Assembly: GCF_014646075.1 (NCBI RefSeq)
Contig: NZ_BMMT01000002.1
Span: 1-64,000, forward strand
Direction of reading: 5' to 3'
Length of the DNA: 64,000 nucleotides
Origin: Saccharopolyspora thermophila
GTDB taxonomy: Bacteria > Actinomycetota > Actinomycetes > Mycobacteriales > Pseudonocardiaceae
A program made the position numbers and the translations under genes. The notes below the pieces were generated by a model. That model searched no databases and was not told the DNA's origin. It saw only the letters and a program-made list of their open reading frames with translations. Positions 53,050 to 62,443 of this stretch are shown here, piece after piece. How positions within the stretch are numbered: position 1 is the stretch's first letter; every line of letters starts with the position of its first letter.

Positions 53050-53811
53050 ATGTCCGAGACGCAGCTGCTGGCCAGCGTCGCGCCGAACACGTCGGCCGAC
53101 GCCCACTACTCGCTGCTGGTCGCCCGGGACCAGGCCGAGGTCACCGCCGCGCAACGCCTGCGCTATCAGGTGTTTGCCGAGGAGATGGGGGCCACGGTCA
53201 CCGGCCGGGAGCCCGGTGTCGACCAGGACCCCTTCGATGACCACTGCGACCACCTGATCGTGCGGGACGACCGCACCGGGGAAGTGGTCGGGACCTACCG
53301 GATGTTGCCGCCGGAGCGGGTGAAGTCCTCCGGGCTCTACTCGGAGACCGAGTTCGACCTCTCGGCGCTGGATCCGCTGCGCCCGGCGCTGGTGGAGGCC
53401 GGGCGTTCATGCGTGCACCGCGACCACCGCAACGGTGCCGTCGTCAGTCTGGTGTGGGCGGGGATCGCGCGGTACATGCTGCTGCACGGTTACAACCTGC
53501 TCGCGGGTTGCGCATCCGTTCCGCTTGACGACGGTGGACTGCAGGCCACTCACGTGTGGAAAGTGGTGTCGGAGAAGCACTACGCTCCGGAGGAGCTCCG
53601 CGTGCACCCGCACCGGCCGTGGGAGCCGTTGGAGGTCACCGGGCGCGGCCCGTTGCCGCCGCTGCTCAAGGGGTATCTGCGGCTCGGTGCGCAGGTGTGC
53701 GGAAAACCTGCGCACGACCCGGACTTCGGTGTCGCGGACTTCTTCGTGCTGCTCGACCTGACCCGAGCGGACCAGCGCTACCTGCGCTTCTTCCTGGGCT
53801 CGGCGGCATGA
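53050..53811 (+). CDS. GNAT family N-acyltransferase, OlsB-like
   Basis: A 253-residue acyltransferase of the hemolysin/OlsB family (mycobacterial Rv3027c type from memory). Typical segments are RLRYQVFAEEMGA, GTYRMLPPE, EAGRSCVHRDHRNGAVVSLVW and ADFFVLLDL. In OlsB this family transfers a 3-hydroxyacyl chain from ACP to ornithine, giving lyso-ornithine lipid. The next gene overlaps by 4 bp and is a PlsC-type acyltransferase, so the pair matches OlsB-OlsA. The amino acid acceptor is not shown by sequence. Confidence 0.8.
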   Translation: MSETQLLASVAPNTSADAHYSLLVARDQAEVTAAQRLRYQVFAEEMGATVTGREPGVDQDPFDDHCDHLIVRDDRTGEVVGTYRMLPPERVKSSGLYSETEFDLSALDPLRPALVEAGRSCVHRDHRNGAVVSLVWAGIARYMLLHGYNLLAGCASVPLDDGGLQATHVWKVVSEKHYAPEELRVHPHRPWEPLEVTGRGPLPPLLKGYLRLGAQVCGKPAHDPDFGVADFFVLLDLTRADQRYLRFFLGSAA

Positions 53812-54647
53812 ACCACCCGTGGATGCCGGTGTCACGCTGCGGGCCGGACTGCCTTCCGCCGCGCGACCGGCGAGCCGAGGTCGGGGCTGCCCGGCTCGTG
53901 CTCCGGCTCGCCCTGGTCGTCGCGCTGCTGCTGGCCGGTTGCGCTCTCGTGCTGGTGCTGCCGGTCCTGCGGGCCGGGTGGCGGCAGCGGGCGTTGCCGG
54001 GCTGGTTCCGGATGTTGTTGCGGGCGTTGGGCGTCCGCGTCGTGATCGAGGGCCGAATGCCGGGCGATGGTGCGCTGGTGGTCAGCAACCACGTGTCGTG
54101 GCTGGATGTCGTTGTGTTGCAGGCGTTGTGCCCGATGCGGCTGCTGGCCAAGGTCGAGGTCCGGTCCTGGCCGCTGCTGGGCGCGCTCGCCGGGCGCGTC
54201 GGCACCGTGTACATCGACCGGGATCGGCTCACGGCGCTGCCCGGGGCCGTGCGGCGAATCGCCGCACAGTTGCGCGCCGGTGCGGTGATCGGCGCGTTCC
54301 CGGAGGGCACGACGTGGTGTGGCCGGGCGTCCGGACCGTTCCGCCCGGCGGTGTTCCAGGCGGCTCTCGACGCCGGTGCGCGGATACTGCCGGTCGCCCT
54401 GCGGTTTTGCACCGAGGACGGCGAGCCGACCACGGCTGCGGCCTTCCTCGGCGATGTGACGCTGGTCGGGTCGTTGCTGGCGGTGGCCCGGATGCGTGGG
54501 TTGCGCGTGGAGGTGGTGGTGCTGCCGCAGTTGGTGGGCGGCGACCGCCGCGAGCTGGCGCGTACGGCGCAGCGGGCGATCGAGGCGGCCACCGGGTCGA
54601 CACCCCTGCGGCACGTCGAGGCGGAGCCGCACCGGCTGACGGCGTGA
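53808..54647 (+). CDS. PlsC-type 1-acyl-glycerol-3-phosphate/OlsA-like acyltransferase
   Basis: A 279-residue membrane acyltransferase. One hydrophobic anchor (about 29-52: LVLRLALVVALLLAGCALVL) precedes the PlsC domain with NHVSWLDVVVL (HX4D), VYIDRD and FPEGTTWCG. The domain ends near residue 250. The ATG at 53808 overlaps the stop of the OlsB-like gene (ATGA), so translation is coupled. It either makes phosphatidic acid or acylates a lyso-aminolipid. Confidence 0.88.
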   Translation: MNHPWMPVSRCGPDCLPPRDRRAEVGAARLVLRLALVVALLLAGCALVLVLPVLRAGWRQRALPGWFRMLLRALGVRVVIEGRMPGDGALVVSNHVSWLDVVVLQALCPMRLLAKVEVRSWPLLGALAGRVGTVYIDRDRLTALPGAVRRIAAQLRAGAVIGAFPEGTTWCGRASGPFRPAVFQAALDAGARILPVALRFCTEDGEPTTAAAFLGDVTLVGSLLAVARMRGLRVEVVVLPQLVGGDRRELARTAQRAIEAATGSTPLRHVEAEPHRLTA

Positions 54648-54715
54648 CGCCGGGTGGGGGTAGTTCGCCGAAATGGACCAGACCTGCACCGCGGTGGGGA
54701 GCGCACCCTGGTTCG

Positions 54716-56080
54716 GTGATCACTGCCGAGAAGTCCCGAAACGCCCTGTGGGGTCCGCAACGCCGCACCTTCACGGCCGGGCTCGTCCTGGTCATCACGC
54801 TCGTGGCCTTCGAGGCCATGGGCCTGGGTACGGCGTTGCCCACGATCGTCGCCGAACTCCAGGCCCAGCACTGGTATGCCTGGCCGTTCACGGTGTTCAT
54901 GGCGGCCAGCGCGGTCGGCACGGTGCTGGGCGGGCGGCAGTGCGACCGGCGCGGCCCGGCGCTGCCGCTGCTGGTGGCGCTGCAGACGTTCGCGGCGGGC
55001 CTGCTGGTCGCCACCGCGGCCACGAACATCCTGGTCCTGCTGGTCGCGCGGGTGTTGCAGGGCCTCGGCGGTGGTGCGCTGATCGTCTCGCTGTACGTGA
55101 TGATCGCCCGCGTCTACCCGGAGGAGCACCGACCGGCGGCGTTCGGCGTGCTGTCGTCGGCGTGGGTGGTGCCCGCCCTGGTGGGGCCGGTGATCGCCGG
55201 GTTCCTGACCGAGCAGGTGAGCTGGCGGTGGGTTTTCCTCGGGTTGGCTCCGCTGGTGGTGGTGGGCACTGCCATGATCGCGCCGACCGTGCGCCGCCTG
55301 GGCGCGGGCGTCGGCGAGCCGTCGCCGCAACGACCGGGCGTGCTGGTGGCCGCTGTCGGGGCCGCGGGCGGTGTGGTGGCGGTGAACTGGGCTGCGCAGA
55401 CCCCGTCGCTGCCGTCGTTGTTCCTGGGCATCGCGGCAGTTGCGGTCCTCGTGCCGTCGATGCGGGTGCTGCTGCCGAAGGGGACGCTGCTCGCGCGCCC
55501 CGGCCTTCCGGTGATGGTGCTCGCGCGCGGGTTGCTGGCCGGGCTGTTCTTCACCGCGCAGGCGTTCGTGCCGCTCGTGCTGACCTTGGTGCACCACTAC
55601 TCGCCGACGGCGGCGGGCGTGCCGCTCACCGTCGGCACGCTCGGCTGGACCGCTGGTGCGTTGTGGCAGGGTCGGCAGCGCGACGTGCGCCGCGAGCACG
55701 TGGTGGCCGCCGGGTTCCTGCTGCTCGCGGTCGGCATGGCCGGTCTTGCCCTGACCACGCCCTCGTGGGGCCCGCACTGGTTGGTGTTCGCGTTCTGGTT
55801 CACCGCGGGCTCCGGGATGGGTGTCGGGATCGCCAGCACCTCCGTGCGGGTGCTGGCGCTGTCGCCCGAGGGCGAGCGCGGGTTCAACTCGGCGGCCCTG
55901 CAGATCGCGGACATGCTGGGGCAGGCCGCCCTGGTCGGGCTGGGGGGCGTGGTGGTCAGCGCGCTGGCGACCGCGGCGGCGCCGACCAGGGGTGTTGTCC
56001 CGCTCGACCTCGCGTTGCTGGTCGCCGCCCTGCTGGCTGCCGCGCTGATGGTTCGCGCGGGACGCCACCAGCCTCGCTGA
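54716..56080 (+). CDS. MFS drug transporter (DHA2-like)
   Basis: A 454-residue transporter with about 14 membrane helices. Family marks are FEAMGLGTALPTIVAEL, the loop GGRQCDRRGPALPLL, RVLQGLGGGALIVSLY and AFGVLSSAWVVPALVGP. The GTG at 54716 with GGGGAG upstream is preferred. It is 68 bp after the acyltransferase in the same direction and could export the lipid or a drug; substrate not shown. Confidence 0.88.
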   Translation: MITAEKSRNALWGPQRRTFTAGLVLVITLVAFEAMGLGTALPTIVAELQAQHWYAWPFTVFMAASAVGTVLGGRQCDRRGPALPLLVALQTFAAGLLVATAATNILVLLVARVLQGLGGGALIVSLYVMIARVYPEEHRPAAFGVLSSAWVVPALVGPVIAGFLTEQVSWRWVFLGLAPLVVVGTAMIAPTVRRLGAGVGEPSPQRPGVLVAAVGAAGGVVAVNWAAQTPSLPSLFLGIAAVAVLVPSMRVLLPKGTLLARPGLPVMVLARGLLAGLFFTAQAFVPLVLTLVHHYSPTAAGVPLTVGTLGWTAGALWQGRQRDVRREHVVAAGFLLLAVGMAGLALTTPSWGPHWLVFAFWFTAGSGMGVGIASTSVRVLALSPEGERGFNSAALQIADMLGQAALVGLGGVVVSALATAAAPTRGVVPLDLALLVAALLAAALMVRAGRHQPR

Positions 56081-56143
56081 CCTGCGTCGAGGCGCCGGAC
56101 CGCGCCCCGGGAGCGGGTCCGCCTGCATTACCCTGGATGCGCG

Positions 56144-57379
56144 ATGACTTACCTCGACCACGCAGCCACGACACCGATGCGGCCACGGGCGGTCGCCGTG
56201 ATGAGCGAGGCGTTGAGCCGGATCGGCAACGCCTCGTCGCTGCACACCTCGGGCCGGCGAGCGCGGCGCGCGGTGGAGGAGTCGCGGGAGGACATCGCCG
56301 ACGCGCTGGGCGCGCGGCCGTCGGAGGTGGTGTTCACCGCCGGCGGCACCGAGAGCGACAACCTGGCTGTCAAGGGCATCTACTGGGCCCGCCGCGCCGC
56401 CGACCCGGCCCGGCGCCGCATCCTCGCCTCGGCCGTCGAGCACCACGCGGTGCTGGACGCGGTCGAATGGCTCGTCGAGCACGAAGGCGCCGAGGTGACC
56501 TGGCTGGAGGCGGACTCCTACGGCCGGGTGCGGCCGGAGGTGCTCGAGGCGGCGCTGGCGGAAGCGCCGGACGAGGTGGCGCTGGCCACGGTCATGTGGG
56601 CCAACAACGAGGTCGGCACCGTCAACCCGATCGCGGAGCTGGCGGCCGTCGCGGACCGGCACGGGGTGCCGCTGCACACCGACGCGGTGCAGGCCATCGA
56701 GACGCTGCCGGTGGACTTCGCGGCCTCCGGGGTCGCCGCGCTGACCATGACCGGGCACAAGGTCGGCGGCCCGTACGGGGTGGGCGTGCTGGTGCTGTCC
56801 CGGGACGTCGAGTGCACACCGGTGCTGCACGGCGGCGGCCAGGAGCGCGAGGTGCGGTCCGGCACGCTGGACACCCCGGGCGTGATGGGCCTGGCGTGCG
56901 CGGTGCGGGAGGCGGTGGAGTCCCGGCAGGCGCATGCCCCGCAGCTGGCGAAGCTGCGGGACGAGCTGATCAACGGCGTGCGGGCGGCAGTGCCGGATGT
57001 GGTCCTCAACGGCGACCCGGGGCGTGACGCGATCGGCGGCGGCCCGTCCCGGCTGCCGGGCAACGCGCACTTCACCTTCCCCGGCTGCGAAGGCGACAGC
57101 CTGCTGATGCTGCTGGACGCCAAGGGTATCGAGTGCTCCACCGGCTCGGCCTGCACCGCGGGCGTGTCCGAGCCCAGCCACGTGCTGCTGGCGATGGGGG
57201 CGGACCCGCGGGCCGCGCGGGGGTCGCTGCGCTTCTCGCTGGGCCACACCTCGACCGCGGCGGATGTGGAGGCGCTCACCGAGGTCATCGGCCCGGTGGT
57301 GCGACGAGCACGCAACGCCGGCCTGGCCGGGTTGCGCCGATCTTCGGCGGGGTCGCGGACCGCCGCCACGGAGGTGTGA
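56144..57379 (+). CDS. iscS: Cysteine desulfurase
   Basis: A 411-residue PLP enzyme converting cysteine to alanine and enzyme persulfide. The PLP lysine is K206 in [10 protein letters not shown], the reactive cysteine C337 in STGSACTAG. It opens with [15 protein letters not shown]. The following gene, mnmA, starts 3 bp after its stop, so its sulfur supplies tRNA thiolation, with iron-sulfur assembly also possible. It is the mycobacterial Rv3025c type. Confidence 0.95.
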   Translation: MTYLDHAATTPMRPRAVAVMSEALSRIGNASSLHTSGRRARRAVEESREDIADALGARPSEVVFTAGGTESDNLAVKGIYWARRAADPARRRILASAVEHHAVLDAVEWLVEHEGAEVTWLEADSYGRVRPEVLEAALAEAPDEVALATVMWANNEVGTVNPIAELAAVADRHGVPLHTDAVQAIETLPVDFAASGVAALTMTGHKVGGPYGVGVLVLSRDVECTPVLHGGGQEREVRSGTLDTPGVMGLACAVREAVESRQAHAPQLAKLRDELINGVRAAVPDVVLNGDPGRDAIGGGPSRLPGNAHFTFPGCEGDSLLMLLDAKGIECSTGSACTAGVSEPSHVLLAMGADPRAARGSLRFSLGHTSTAADVEALTEVIGPVVRRARNAGLAGLRRSSAGSRTAATEV

Positions 57380-57382
57380 GGC

Positions 57383-58471
57383 GTGCGAGTACTCGCAGCC
57401 ATGAGCGGCGGGGTGGATTCCGCCGTCGCCGCGGCCCGGGCGGTGGACGCCGGGCATGACGTGGTCGGCGTGCACCTGGCGCTGTCGGCGAAGCCCGGCA
57501 CGCTGCGCACCGGTGCGCGCGGCTGCTGCACCATCGAGGACTCCCGGGACGCGCGGCGGGCCGCTGACCTGCTGGGCATCCCGTTCTACGTGTGGGACTT
57601 CGCGGAGCGGTTCACCGAGGAGGTCATCGAGACCTTCGTCGGCGAGTACGCCGCGGGGCGCACCCCGAACCCGTGCCTGACCTGCAACGAGAAGATCAAG
57701 TTCGAGGCGTTGCTGGACAAGGCGATGGCGCTGGGCTTTGACGCGGTCTGCACCGGCCACTACGCGCGGCTGTCCATCGTGGACGGTGTGCCGGAGCTGC
57801 GGCGTAGTCGCGACGAGGGCAAGGACCAGTCCTACGTGCTGGCCTCGCTGACCGCCGAGCAGCTGCGGCACTCGATGTTCCCGCTCGGCGACTCGCTGAA
57901 GTCCGAGGTGCGGGCGGAGGCCGCCGAGCGTGACCTGGCGGTGGCTCGCAAACCCGACAGCCATGACATCTGCTTCATCCCCGACGGCGACACCCGCGGG
58001 TTCCTGGAGTCGAAGCTGGGGCGCAAGCCGGGCAAGCTGGTCGACGCCGACACCGGGGCGGTGCTCGGCGAACACAACGGCGTGCACGGGTTCACGGTGG
58101 GGCAGCGCAAGGGCCTGGGCATCGACGCCCCGGCGCCGGACGGCAGGCCGCGCTATGTGCTGTCGCTGGAGCCGGTGTCCGGCACGGTGCGGGTCGGGTC
58201 GGCGGACCGGCTGTTGGTGACCGAGATCGACGCGAAGCGGCCGATGTGGCCGGCGGGGCGGCCCCTGGACGGGCCGACGGAGTGCGTCGTCCAGGTGCGG
58301 GCGCACGGCGGCACCGCGGAGGCCGTGGCGGAGGCGGACGCCGACGGCATCCGGGTGCAGCTCCGCAGCCCGCTGCGCGGTGTGGCGCCGGGCCAGGCGA
58401 TCGTGCTGTACCGGCCGGAGACCGGGGGCGACCTGGTGCTGGGCAGCGGCATCATTTCCGCCACCCGCTGA
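57383..58471 (+). CDS. mnmA: tRNA 2-thiouridylase MnmA
   Basis: A 362-residue enzyme that inserts sulfur at uridine-34 of tRNAs for Lys, Glu and Gln. The PP-loop is [12 protein letters not shown], the catalytic cysteine C98 in [12 protein letters not shown] and the second cysteine C197 in [12 protein letters not shown] start at 57383, 3 bp after the cysteine desulfurase stop. The pair forms a direct sulfur relay. Confidence 0.95.
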   Translation: MRVLAAMSGGVDSAVAAARAVDAGHDVVGVHLALSAKPGTLRTGARGCCTIEDSRDARRAADLLGIPFYVWDFAERFTEEVIETFVGEYAAGRTPNPCLTCNEKIKFEALLDKAMALGFDAVCTGHYARLSIVDGVPELRRSRDEGKDQSYVLASLTAEQLRHSMFPLGDSLKSEVRAEAAERDLAVARKPDSHDICFIPDGDTRGFLESKLGRKPGKLVDADTGAVLGEHNGVHGFTVGQRKGLGIDAPAPDGRPRYVLSLEPVSGTVRVGSADRLLVTEIDAKRPMWPAGRPLDGPTECVVQVRAHGGTAEAVAEADADGIRVQLRSPLRGVAPGQAIVLYRPETGGDLVLGSGIISATR

Positions 58472-58523
58472 CGGTTCCGGCGACGCCGCGGGCTCCCAGC
58501 TGCGGTCGTGTGGTGCGTCCGGC

Positions 58524-58613
58524 GATCCCCTGAGGTGCGTAGATGATCAGGTCGTCACCGAGGCCCTGCGCGAGTGGTGCTTGATCTGGTGCGTGAACCC
58601 GATCCGCGGCTAG
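58524..58613 (+). pseudogene. Possible relic of an IS3-family transposase
   Basis: In the 175-bp gap after mnmA the plus-strand frame reads PLRCVDDQVVTEALREWC, ending in a stop after NPIRG. It resembles the RCDNGPEM-TANALRDWC region around the second catalytic aspartate of IS3-type DDE transposases, with DNG changed to VDD and the following DPGSPW lost. The piece is only about 30 codons, without inverted repeats seen. Confidence 0.35.
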
Positions 58614-58646
58614 TGTCTGGCATCACACTGCGGACGGGAGGGGTTC

Positions 58647-60206
58647 ATGCTCGATCTTCGTACCAGCACGGTCGCCGACGTGCTGCGGCGCAGCGCCGCG
58701 AGGGTGCCGGACCGCGAAGCGCTGCGGTTTGTCGACGGCGCAGGACAGCAGCGGGTGTGGACCTACCGGGAGCTGGACGCCGCGGTGACCCGCGCCGCGG
58801 CCGCGCTGCTGGCCACCGGCGCAGCGAAGGGCGACCGGGTTGCCGCGTACGGCAGGAACTCCGACGCGTACCTGATCGGTTTCCTCGCCTGCGCGCGGGC
58901 TGGGCTGGTGCACGTGCCGCTCAACTACAACCTGACCTCGGGTGAACTGGCCTACCTGCTGGAGCAGTCCGGCAGCACGGTCGCGCTGGTGGACCCGGCG
59001 CTGGCCGACCGGCTCGCCGAAATCCGGGCCGGCACCGCGGTCGAGCGAGTGATCCCGTTGCGCGACAGCGCCGATTCCCTGCTGGCGTGGTGTTCCGCCG
59101 GTCCCGTGCCGGAACTCGACGTGACGGTCGCCGACGACGACCTCGTGCAGCTGCTCTACACCTCCGGCACGACGTCGTCGCCGAAGGGCGCGATGATGAC
59201 GCACCGCGCCCTGCTGCACGAGTACGTCTCCTGCATCGTCGCCCTGGACTTCACCGAGGACGACCTGCCGCTGCACGTGATGCCGCTGTACCACTCGGCG
59301 CAGCTGCACGTGTTCCTGCTGCCGAACCTGATGATCGGCTCGACGAACCGGTTGGTGGAGGCGCCGGACCCGACCGACATCCTGCGGCGGATCGACAGCG
59401 AGCGGATCAGCTCGTTCTTCGCCGCGCCGACCGTGTGGGTGGCGCTGACCAACCACGCCGAGTTCTCCACCCGCGACCTGACGTCGTTGCGCAAGGCTTA
59501 CTACGGGGCGTCGATCATGCCCGGCCCGGTGCTGCAGCGGCTGCGCGAGCACCTGCCCGAACTTGGCTTCTACAACTGCTTCGGGCAGTCCGAGATCGCG
59601 CCGCTGGCGACGGTGCTGCGGCCGGAGGAGCACGACGAGCGGCCGGACTCCGCCGGGCGGCCGGTGCTGTTCGTTGAGGCGAAGGTGGTTGACGAGCAGG
59701 GTGAGGAGGTCGCGCCGGGCGAGCTGGGCGAGGTGGTGTACCGCTCGCCGCAGTTGTGCACCGGGTACTGGAACAAGCCGGAGGAGACCGCGGAGGCGTT
59801 TCGCGGCGGCTGGTTCCACTCCGGCGACCTGGTGCGGCGGGACGAGGCCGGATACCTCTTCGTCGTCGACCGGATCAAGGACGTGATCAACACCGGTGGG
59901 GTGCTGGTGGCCTCGCGGGAGGTGGAGGACGCTCTCTACGAGCACCCGGCGGTGGCCGAGGTGGCGGTGGTCGCGTTGCCCGATCCGAAGTGGATCGAGC
60001 GGATCGCGGCCGTCGTGGTCGCCCGGTCGGCGGTCAGCGAGGCGGAGCTGATCGAGCACGCGCGCGGGCGGCTGGCCGGGTTCAAGGTGCCCAAGGAGGT
60101 GCACTTCGTCGATGACCTGCCGCGCAACAGCTCCGGTAAGCTCCTCAAGCGGGTCCTCCGCGACCAGCTCACCGGCGCAGGCCGTGCGCCGTCACAGTCC
60201 TCGTGA
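58647..60206 (+). CDS. Acyl-CoA synthetase (FadD-like)
   Basis: A 519-residue AMP-forming ligase that activates a carboxylic acid to its CoA thioester. P-loop LLYTSGTTSSPKGAMM, A5 YNCFGQSE, A7-A8 GWFHSGDLVRRDEAGYLFVVDRIKDVINTGG and catalytic lysine in NSSGKLLKR. The ATG at 58647 follows CGGGAGGGG. It is of the fatty acyl-CoA ligase group; the acid is not defined. It may supply the adjacent beta-oxidation enzymes. Confidence 0.9.
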   Translation: MLDLRTSTVADVLRRSAARVPDREALRFVDGAGQQRVWTYRELDAAVTRAAAALLATGAAKGDRVAAYGRNSDAYLIGFLACARAGLVHVPLNYNLTSGELAYLLEQSGSTVALVDPALADRLAEIRAGTAVERVIPLRDSADSLLAWCSAGPVPELDVTVADDDLVQLLYTSGTTSSPKGAMMTHRALLHEYVSCIVALDFTEDDLPLHVMPLYHSAQLHVFLLPNLMIGSTNRLVEAPDPTDILRRIDSERISSFFAAPTVWVALTNHAEFSTRDLTSLRKAYYGASIMPGPVLQRLREHLPELGFYNCFGQSEIAPLATVLRPEEHDERPDSAGRPVLFVEAKVVDEQGEEVAPGELGEVVYRSPQLCTGYWNKPEETAEAFRGGWFHSGDLVRRDEAGYLFVVDRIKDVINTGGVLVASREVEDALYEHPAVAEVAVVALPDPKWIERIAAVVVARSAVSEAELIEHARGRLAGFKVPKEVHFVDDLPRNSSGKLLKRVLRDQLTGAGRAPSQSS

Positions 60207-60251
60207 GCGCACCATGCGGGCGGCGGTGCGGGCGCCGTTGATAATGGCGGC

Positions 60252-61283
60252 GTGAACGACGCAGTGTGGGGCCCTGGAACGGCGACCGCCATCGGATCGA
60301 TGCCCGGCACCGATCCCGTCGAGGCGGCGCGCACCGTCGTCGGCGAACTGCCGGAGCTGATGCCGTTCCCGGAGCTGCCCGGCCGCGGTGTCGGTGCGGA
60401 CGTGCTGGGCCGCACCGCCGGGCTCCTGGTCGACCTGGCCGTCGAGGTGGTGCCGTCCGGATACCGGGTCGCGTCGCGCCCCGGCCGCGACCACCGGCGC
60501 GCCGTCGACCTGCTGCGCTGGGACCTCGACGCGGTGGAGCAGGCGGTCTCCGAAGCCGGTGCCCCGCAGGTGGTGAAGGTGCAGGCCGCGGGCCCGTGGA
60601 CGCTGTCGGCCGGGATCGAGCTGATGCGCGGCCACCGGGTGCTGACCGACCCCGGAGCCCTGCGCGACTTCACCGCATCGCTGACCGAGGGCCTGCTCGG
60701 GCACACCCAGCAGGTCGCCGCGCGCACCGGCGCCCGCGTGGTGGTGCAGCTCGACGAGCCGACGCTGCCCGCGGTGCTGGCGGGCAGCCTGCCCACGCCG
60801 TCCGGCTATGGCACGGTTCCCGCGGTCCCGGAACCGGACGCCCAGCGCCTGCTCGCCGAGGTGATCGACGCGCTCTCGACCGCCACGGGTTCGCCCGTCG
60901 TCGTGCACTGCTGCGCCGCCCGCCCACCGGTGGCGTTGCTGCGCCGCGCCGGAGCCGGTGCGATCGCGCTTGACGCGACCGGCCTCGGTGACGTCTCGGG
61001 CGAGCTGGCCGACGAGCTCGGGGAGGCGTGGGAGGAAGGCACGACGCTTTTCCTCGGCCTGGTCCCGAGCACCGAGTCGGCGACCCGCGCGGAGCTGCGT
61101 CCTCTCGCCCAACCGGCCTTCGACCTCGCCGCCCGCCTCGGCTTCGCCCGCAGCACCCTCGCGGAGCGCGGCGTCCCCACCCCGACCTGCGGCCTGGCGG
61201 GTGCGACCCCCGCCTGGGCCCGCCGAGCGCTCAGCCTCACCAGGGACCTCGCCAAGCTCTTCGCCGACGAAGCCGAGCAGTAG
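60252..61283 (+). CDS. MetE-like (vitamin B12-independent methionine synthase family) protein
   Basis: A 343-residue protein corresponding to the C-terminal catalytic half of MetE. It has GTATAIGSMPGTDPVEA, QAAGPWTLSAG, VQLDEPTLP, VHCCA and PTCGLAGATP, in which the histidine and two cysteines fit the zinc site. Full-length MetE is about 750 residues; such short forms occur next to ligA in actinobacteria (Rv3015c type from memory). Whether it makes methionine is unclear. GTG start at 60252. Confidence 0.8.
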   Translation: MNDAVWGPGTATAIGSMPGTDPVEAARTVVGELPELMPFPELPGRGVGADVLGRTAGLLVDLAVEVVPSGYRVASRPGRDHRRAVDLLRWDLDAVEQAVSEAGAPQVVKVQAAGPWTLSAGIELMRGHRVLTDPGALRDFTASLTEGLLGHTQQVAARTGARVVVQLDEPTLPAVLAGSLPTPSGYGTVPAVPEPDAQRLLAEVIDALSTATGSPVVVHCCAARPPVALLRRAGAGAIALDATGLGDVSGELADELGEAWEEGTTLFLGLVPSTESATRAELRPLAQPAFDLAARLGFARSTLAERGVPTPTCGLAGATPAWARRALSLTRDLAKLFADEAEQ

Positions 61284-61390
61284 TCCGGTTCGCTCGGTCC
61301 GCTGTGGACGGTCTGTGGCGCTCGCGCTGGTCGGGACGGTCTTTCGCGGTTTCGTGCGTGCGGAAGTCGTTGCGCTGGTAGGAAGAAGGC

Positions 61391-62401
61391 GTGGGAAGTT
61401 ACTGCGTCAGGGACGAGGTCGAGCGGGCCTCGTGGATCCGGCGGAGCATCATCCAGGAGGCGGCGTGCCTGACCTTCGTGCGGGGCGCCAGCCTCACCCG
61501 GATCGCTGAGGCATTCGGCGCGGTCACCGAACGCTGCTGCCCGCTGGACATCGAGGACTTCTGCGAGGAGGCGTTCGCCCGGCAGGAGAAACACCCCATG
61601 GTCGCGCTCCGGTCGGTCGGCGACTGGGTGCTGGTCGTGGAGGACAGCGGTCGGCAGGGGCAGCGGCCCGAGGTCCTGCGCCGCGCCGGGCGCTGCGCCG
61701 CGGTGTCGGCGTTCTGGGACGCCAACGCCCTCACCCGCTTCTCCTACGCCGCCCACGGCGCGGTGCGCACCACGTTCGAGGCGGTGCTGCCGGAGTACCG
61801 GGAGGGCACCGCGCCCGACGAGCTGGAAGGCGTCCGCGCCGGGCTGCCCTGGCGGGAGGCCGACCCGGTGCCGCTGATGCTGGCGCTGGCCGGCCGGATC
61901 ACCAGGCTCTCGCCCGACCCGGACTGGCTGGCCGGGCAGTTCCACACCTTCCCGGTCGCCCCGTGGCCCGACGACCTGGTCGCGGTGCCCGACCCGATGG
62001 ACGCCCTCACCGGGTATCCCGCCGCACTGGCGTCGGCGCTGCGGGGGGCCACCGACGCCGGGCGGCGGCGCGCCGCCACCGCGGTGGCCCGGCACGTGCT
62101 GACCGCCGCCGACTGCCTGGCCCACCCCGCGGCCCGGTCGGCGCTGACGGCGCTGGACACCGGGCACCCCGTGGACGGCTGCGCCCTCGGTGAAGCGGTG
62201 CGTCAGCTGGCGTGGGAGAGCACCCTGCAGCGGCCCGCCAGCAAGGTGCGCAACCAACTGCGGGCCGTGGAGGCGCTGCGACAGGCGACTCGGGAGGACC
62301 CGCTGACCGCGCTGGTCACCACCCTGGCCGAGGCGCGGCACGTGCGCGGCGTGGACGTCGGCGAGCTCACGCGCATCACGACCGCCGAACTCGCCGGGTG
62401 A
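61391..62401 (+). CDS. DUF6461-like protein
   Basis: A 336-residue protein of unknown function. The central part has DWVLVVEDSGRQGQRPEVLRR, AAVSAFWDANALTRFSYAAHG and TTFEAVLPEYREG, as in the DUF6461 family of actinobacteria. The C-terminal third is helical and Ala-rich. GTG start at 61391. No signal peptide or membrane helix. It may be part of a defence- or conflict-associated family, but this cannot be shown. Confidence 0.7.
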   Translation: MGSYCVRDEVERASWIRRSIIQEAACLTFVRGASLTRIAEAFGAVTERCCPLDIEDFCEEAFARQEKHPMVALRSVGDWVLVVEDSGRQGQRPEVLRRAGRCAAVSAFWDANALTRFSYAAHGAVRTTFEAVLPEYREGTAPDELEGVRAGLPWREADPVPLMLALAGRITRLSPDPDWLAGQFHTFPVAPWPDDLVAVPDPMDALTGYPAALASALRGATDAGRRRAATAVARHVLTAADCLAHPAARSALTALDTGHPVDGCALGEAVRQLAWESTLQRPASKVRNQLRAVEALRQATREDPLTALVTTLAEARHVRGVDVGELTRITTAELAG

Positions 62402-62443
62402 GTCTGCCGGGAACGCCCCCGGCGACCGGGCCCTGACGGCACA

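Noticed and set aside
53666-58306. A 1546-codon open frame on the minus strand
   Set aside because: It is antisense to the acyltransferase, MFS, cysteine desulfurase and mnmA genes and shows only the His/Arg/Gln-rich composition of a shadow frame.
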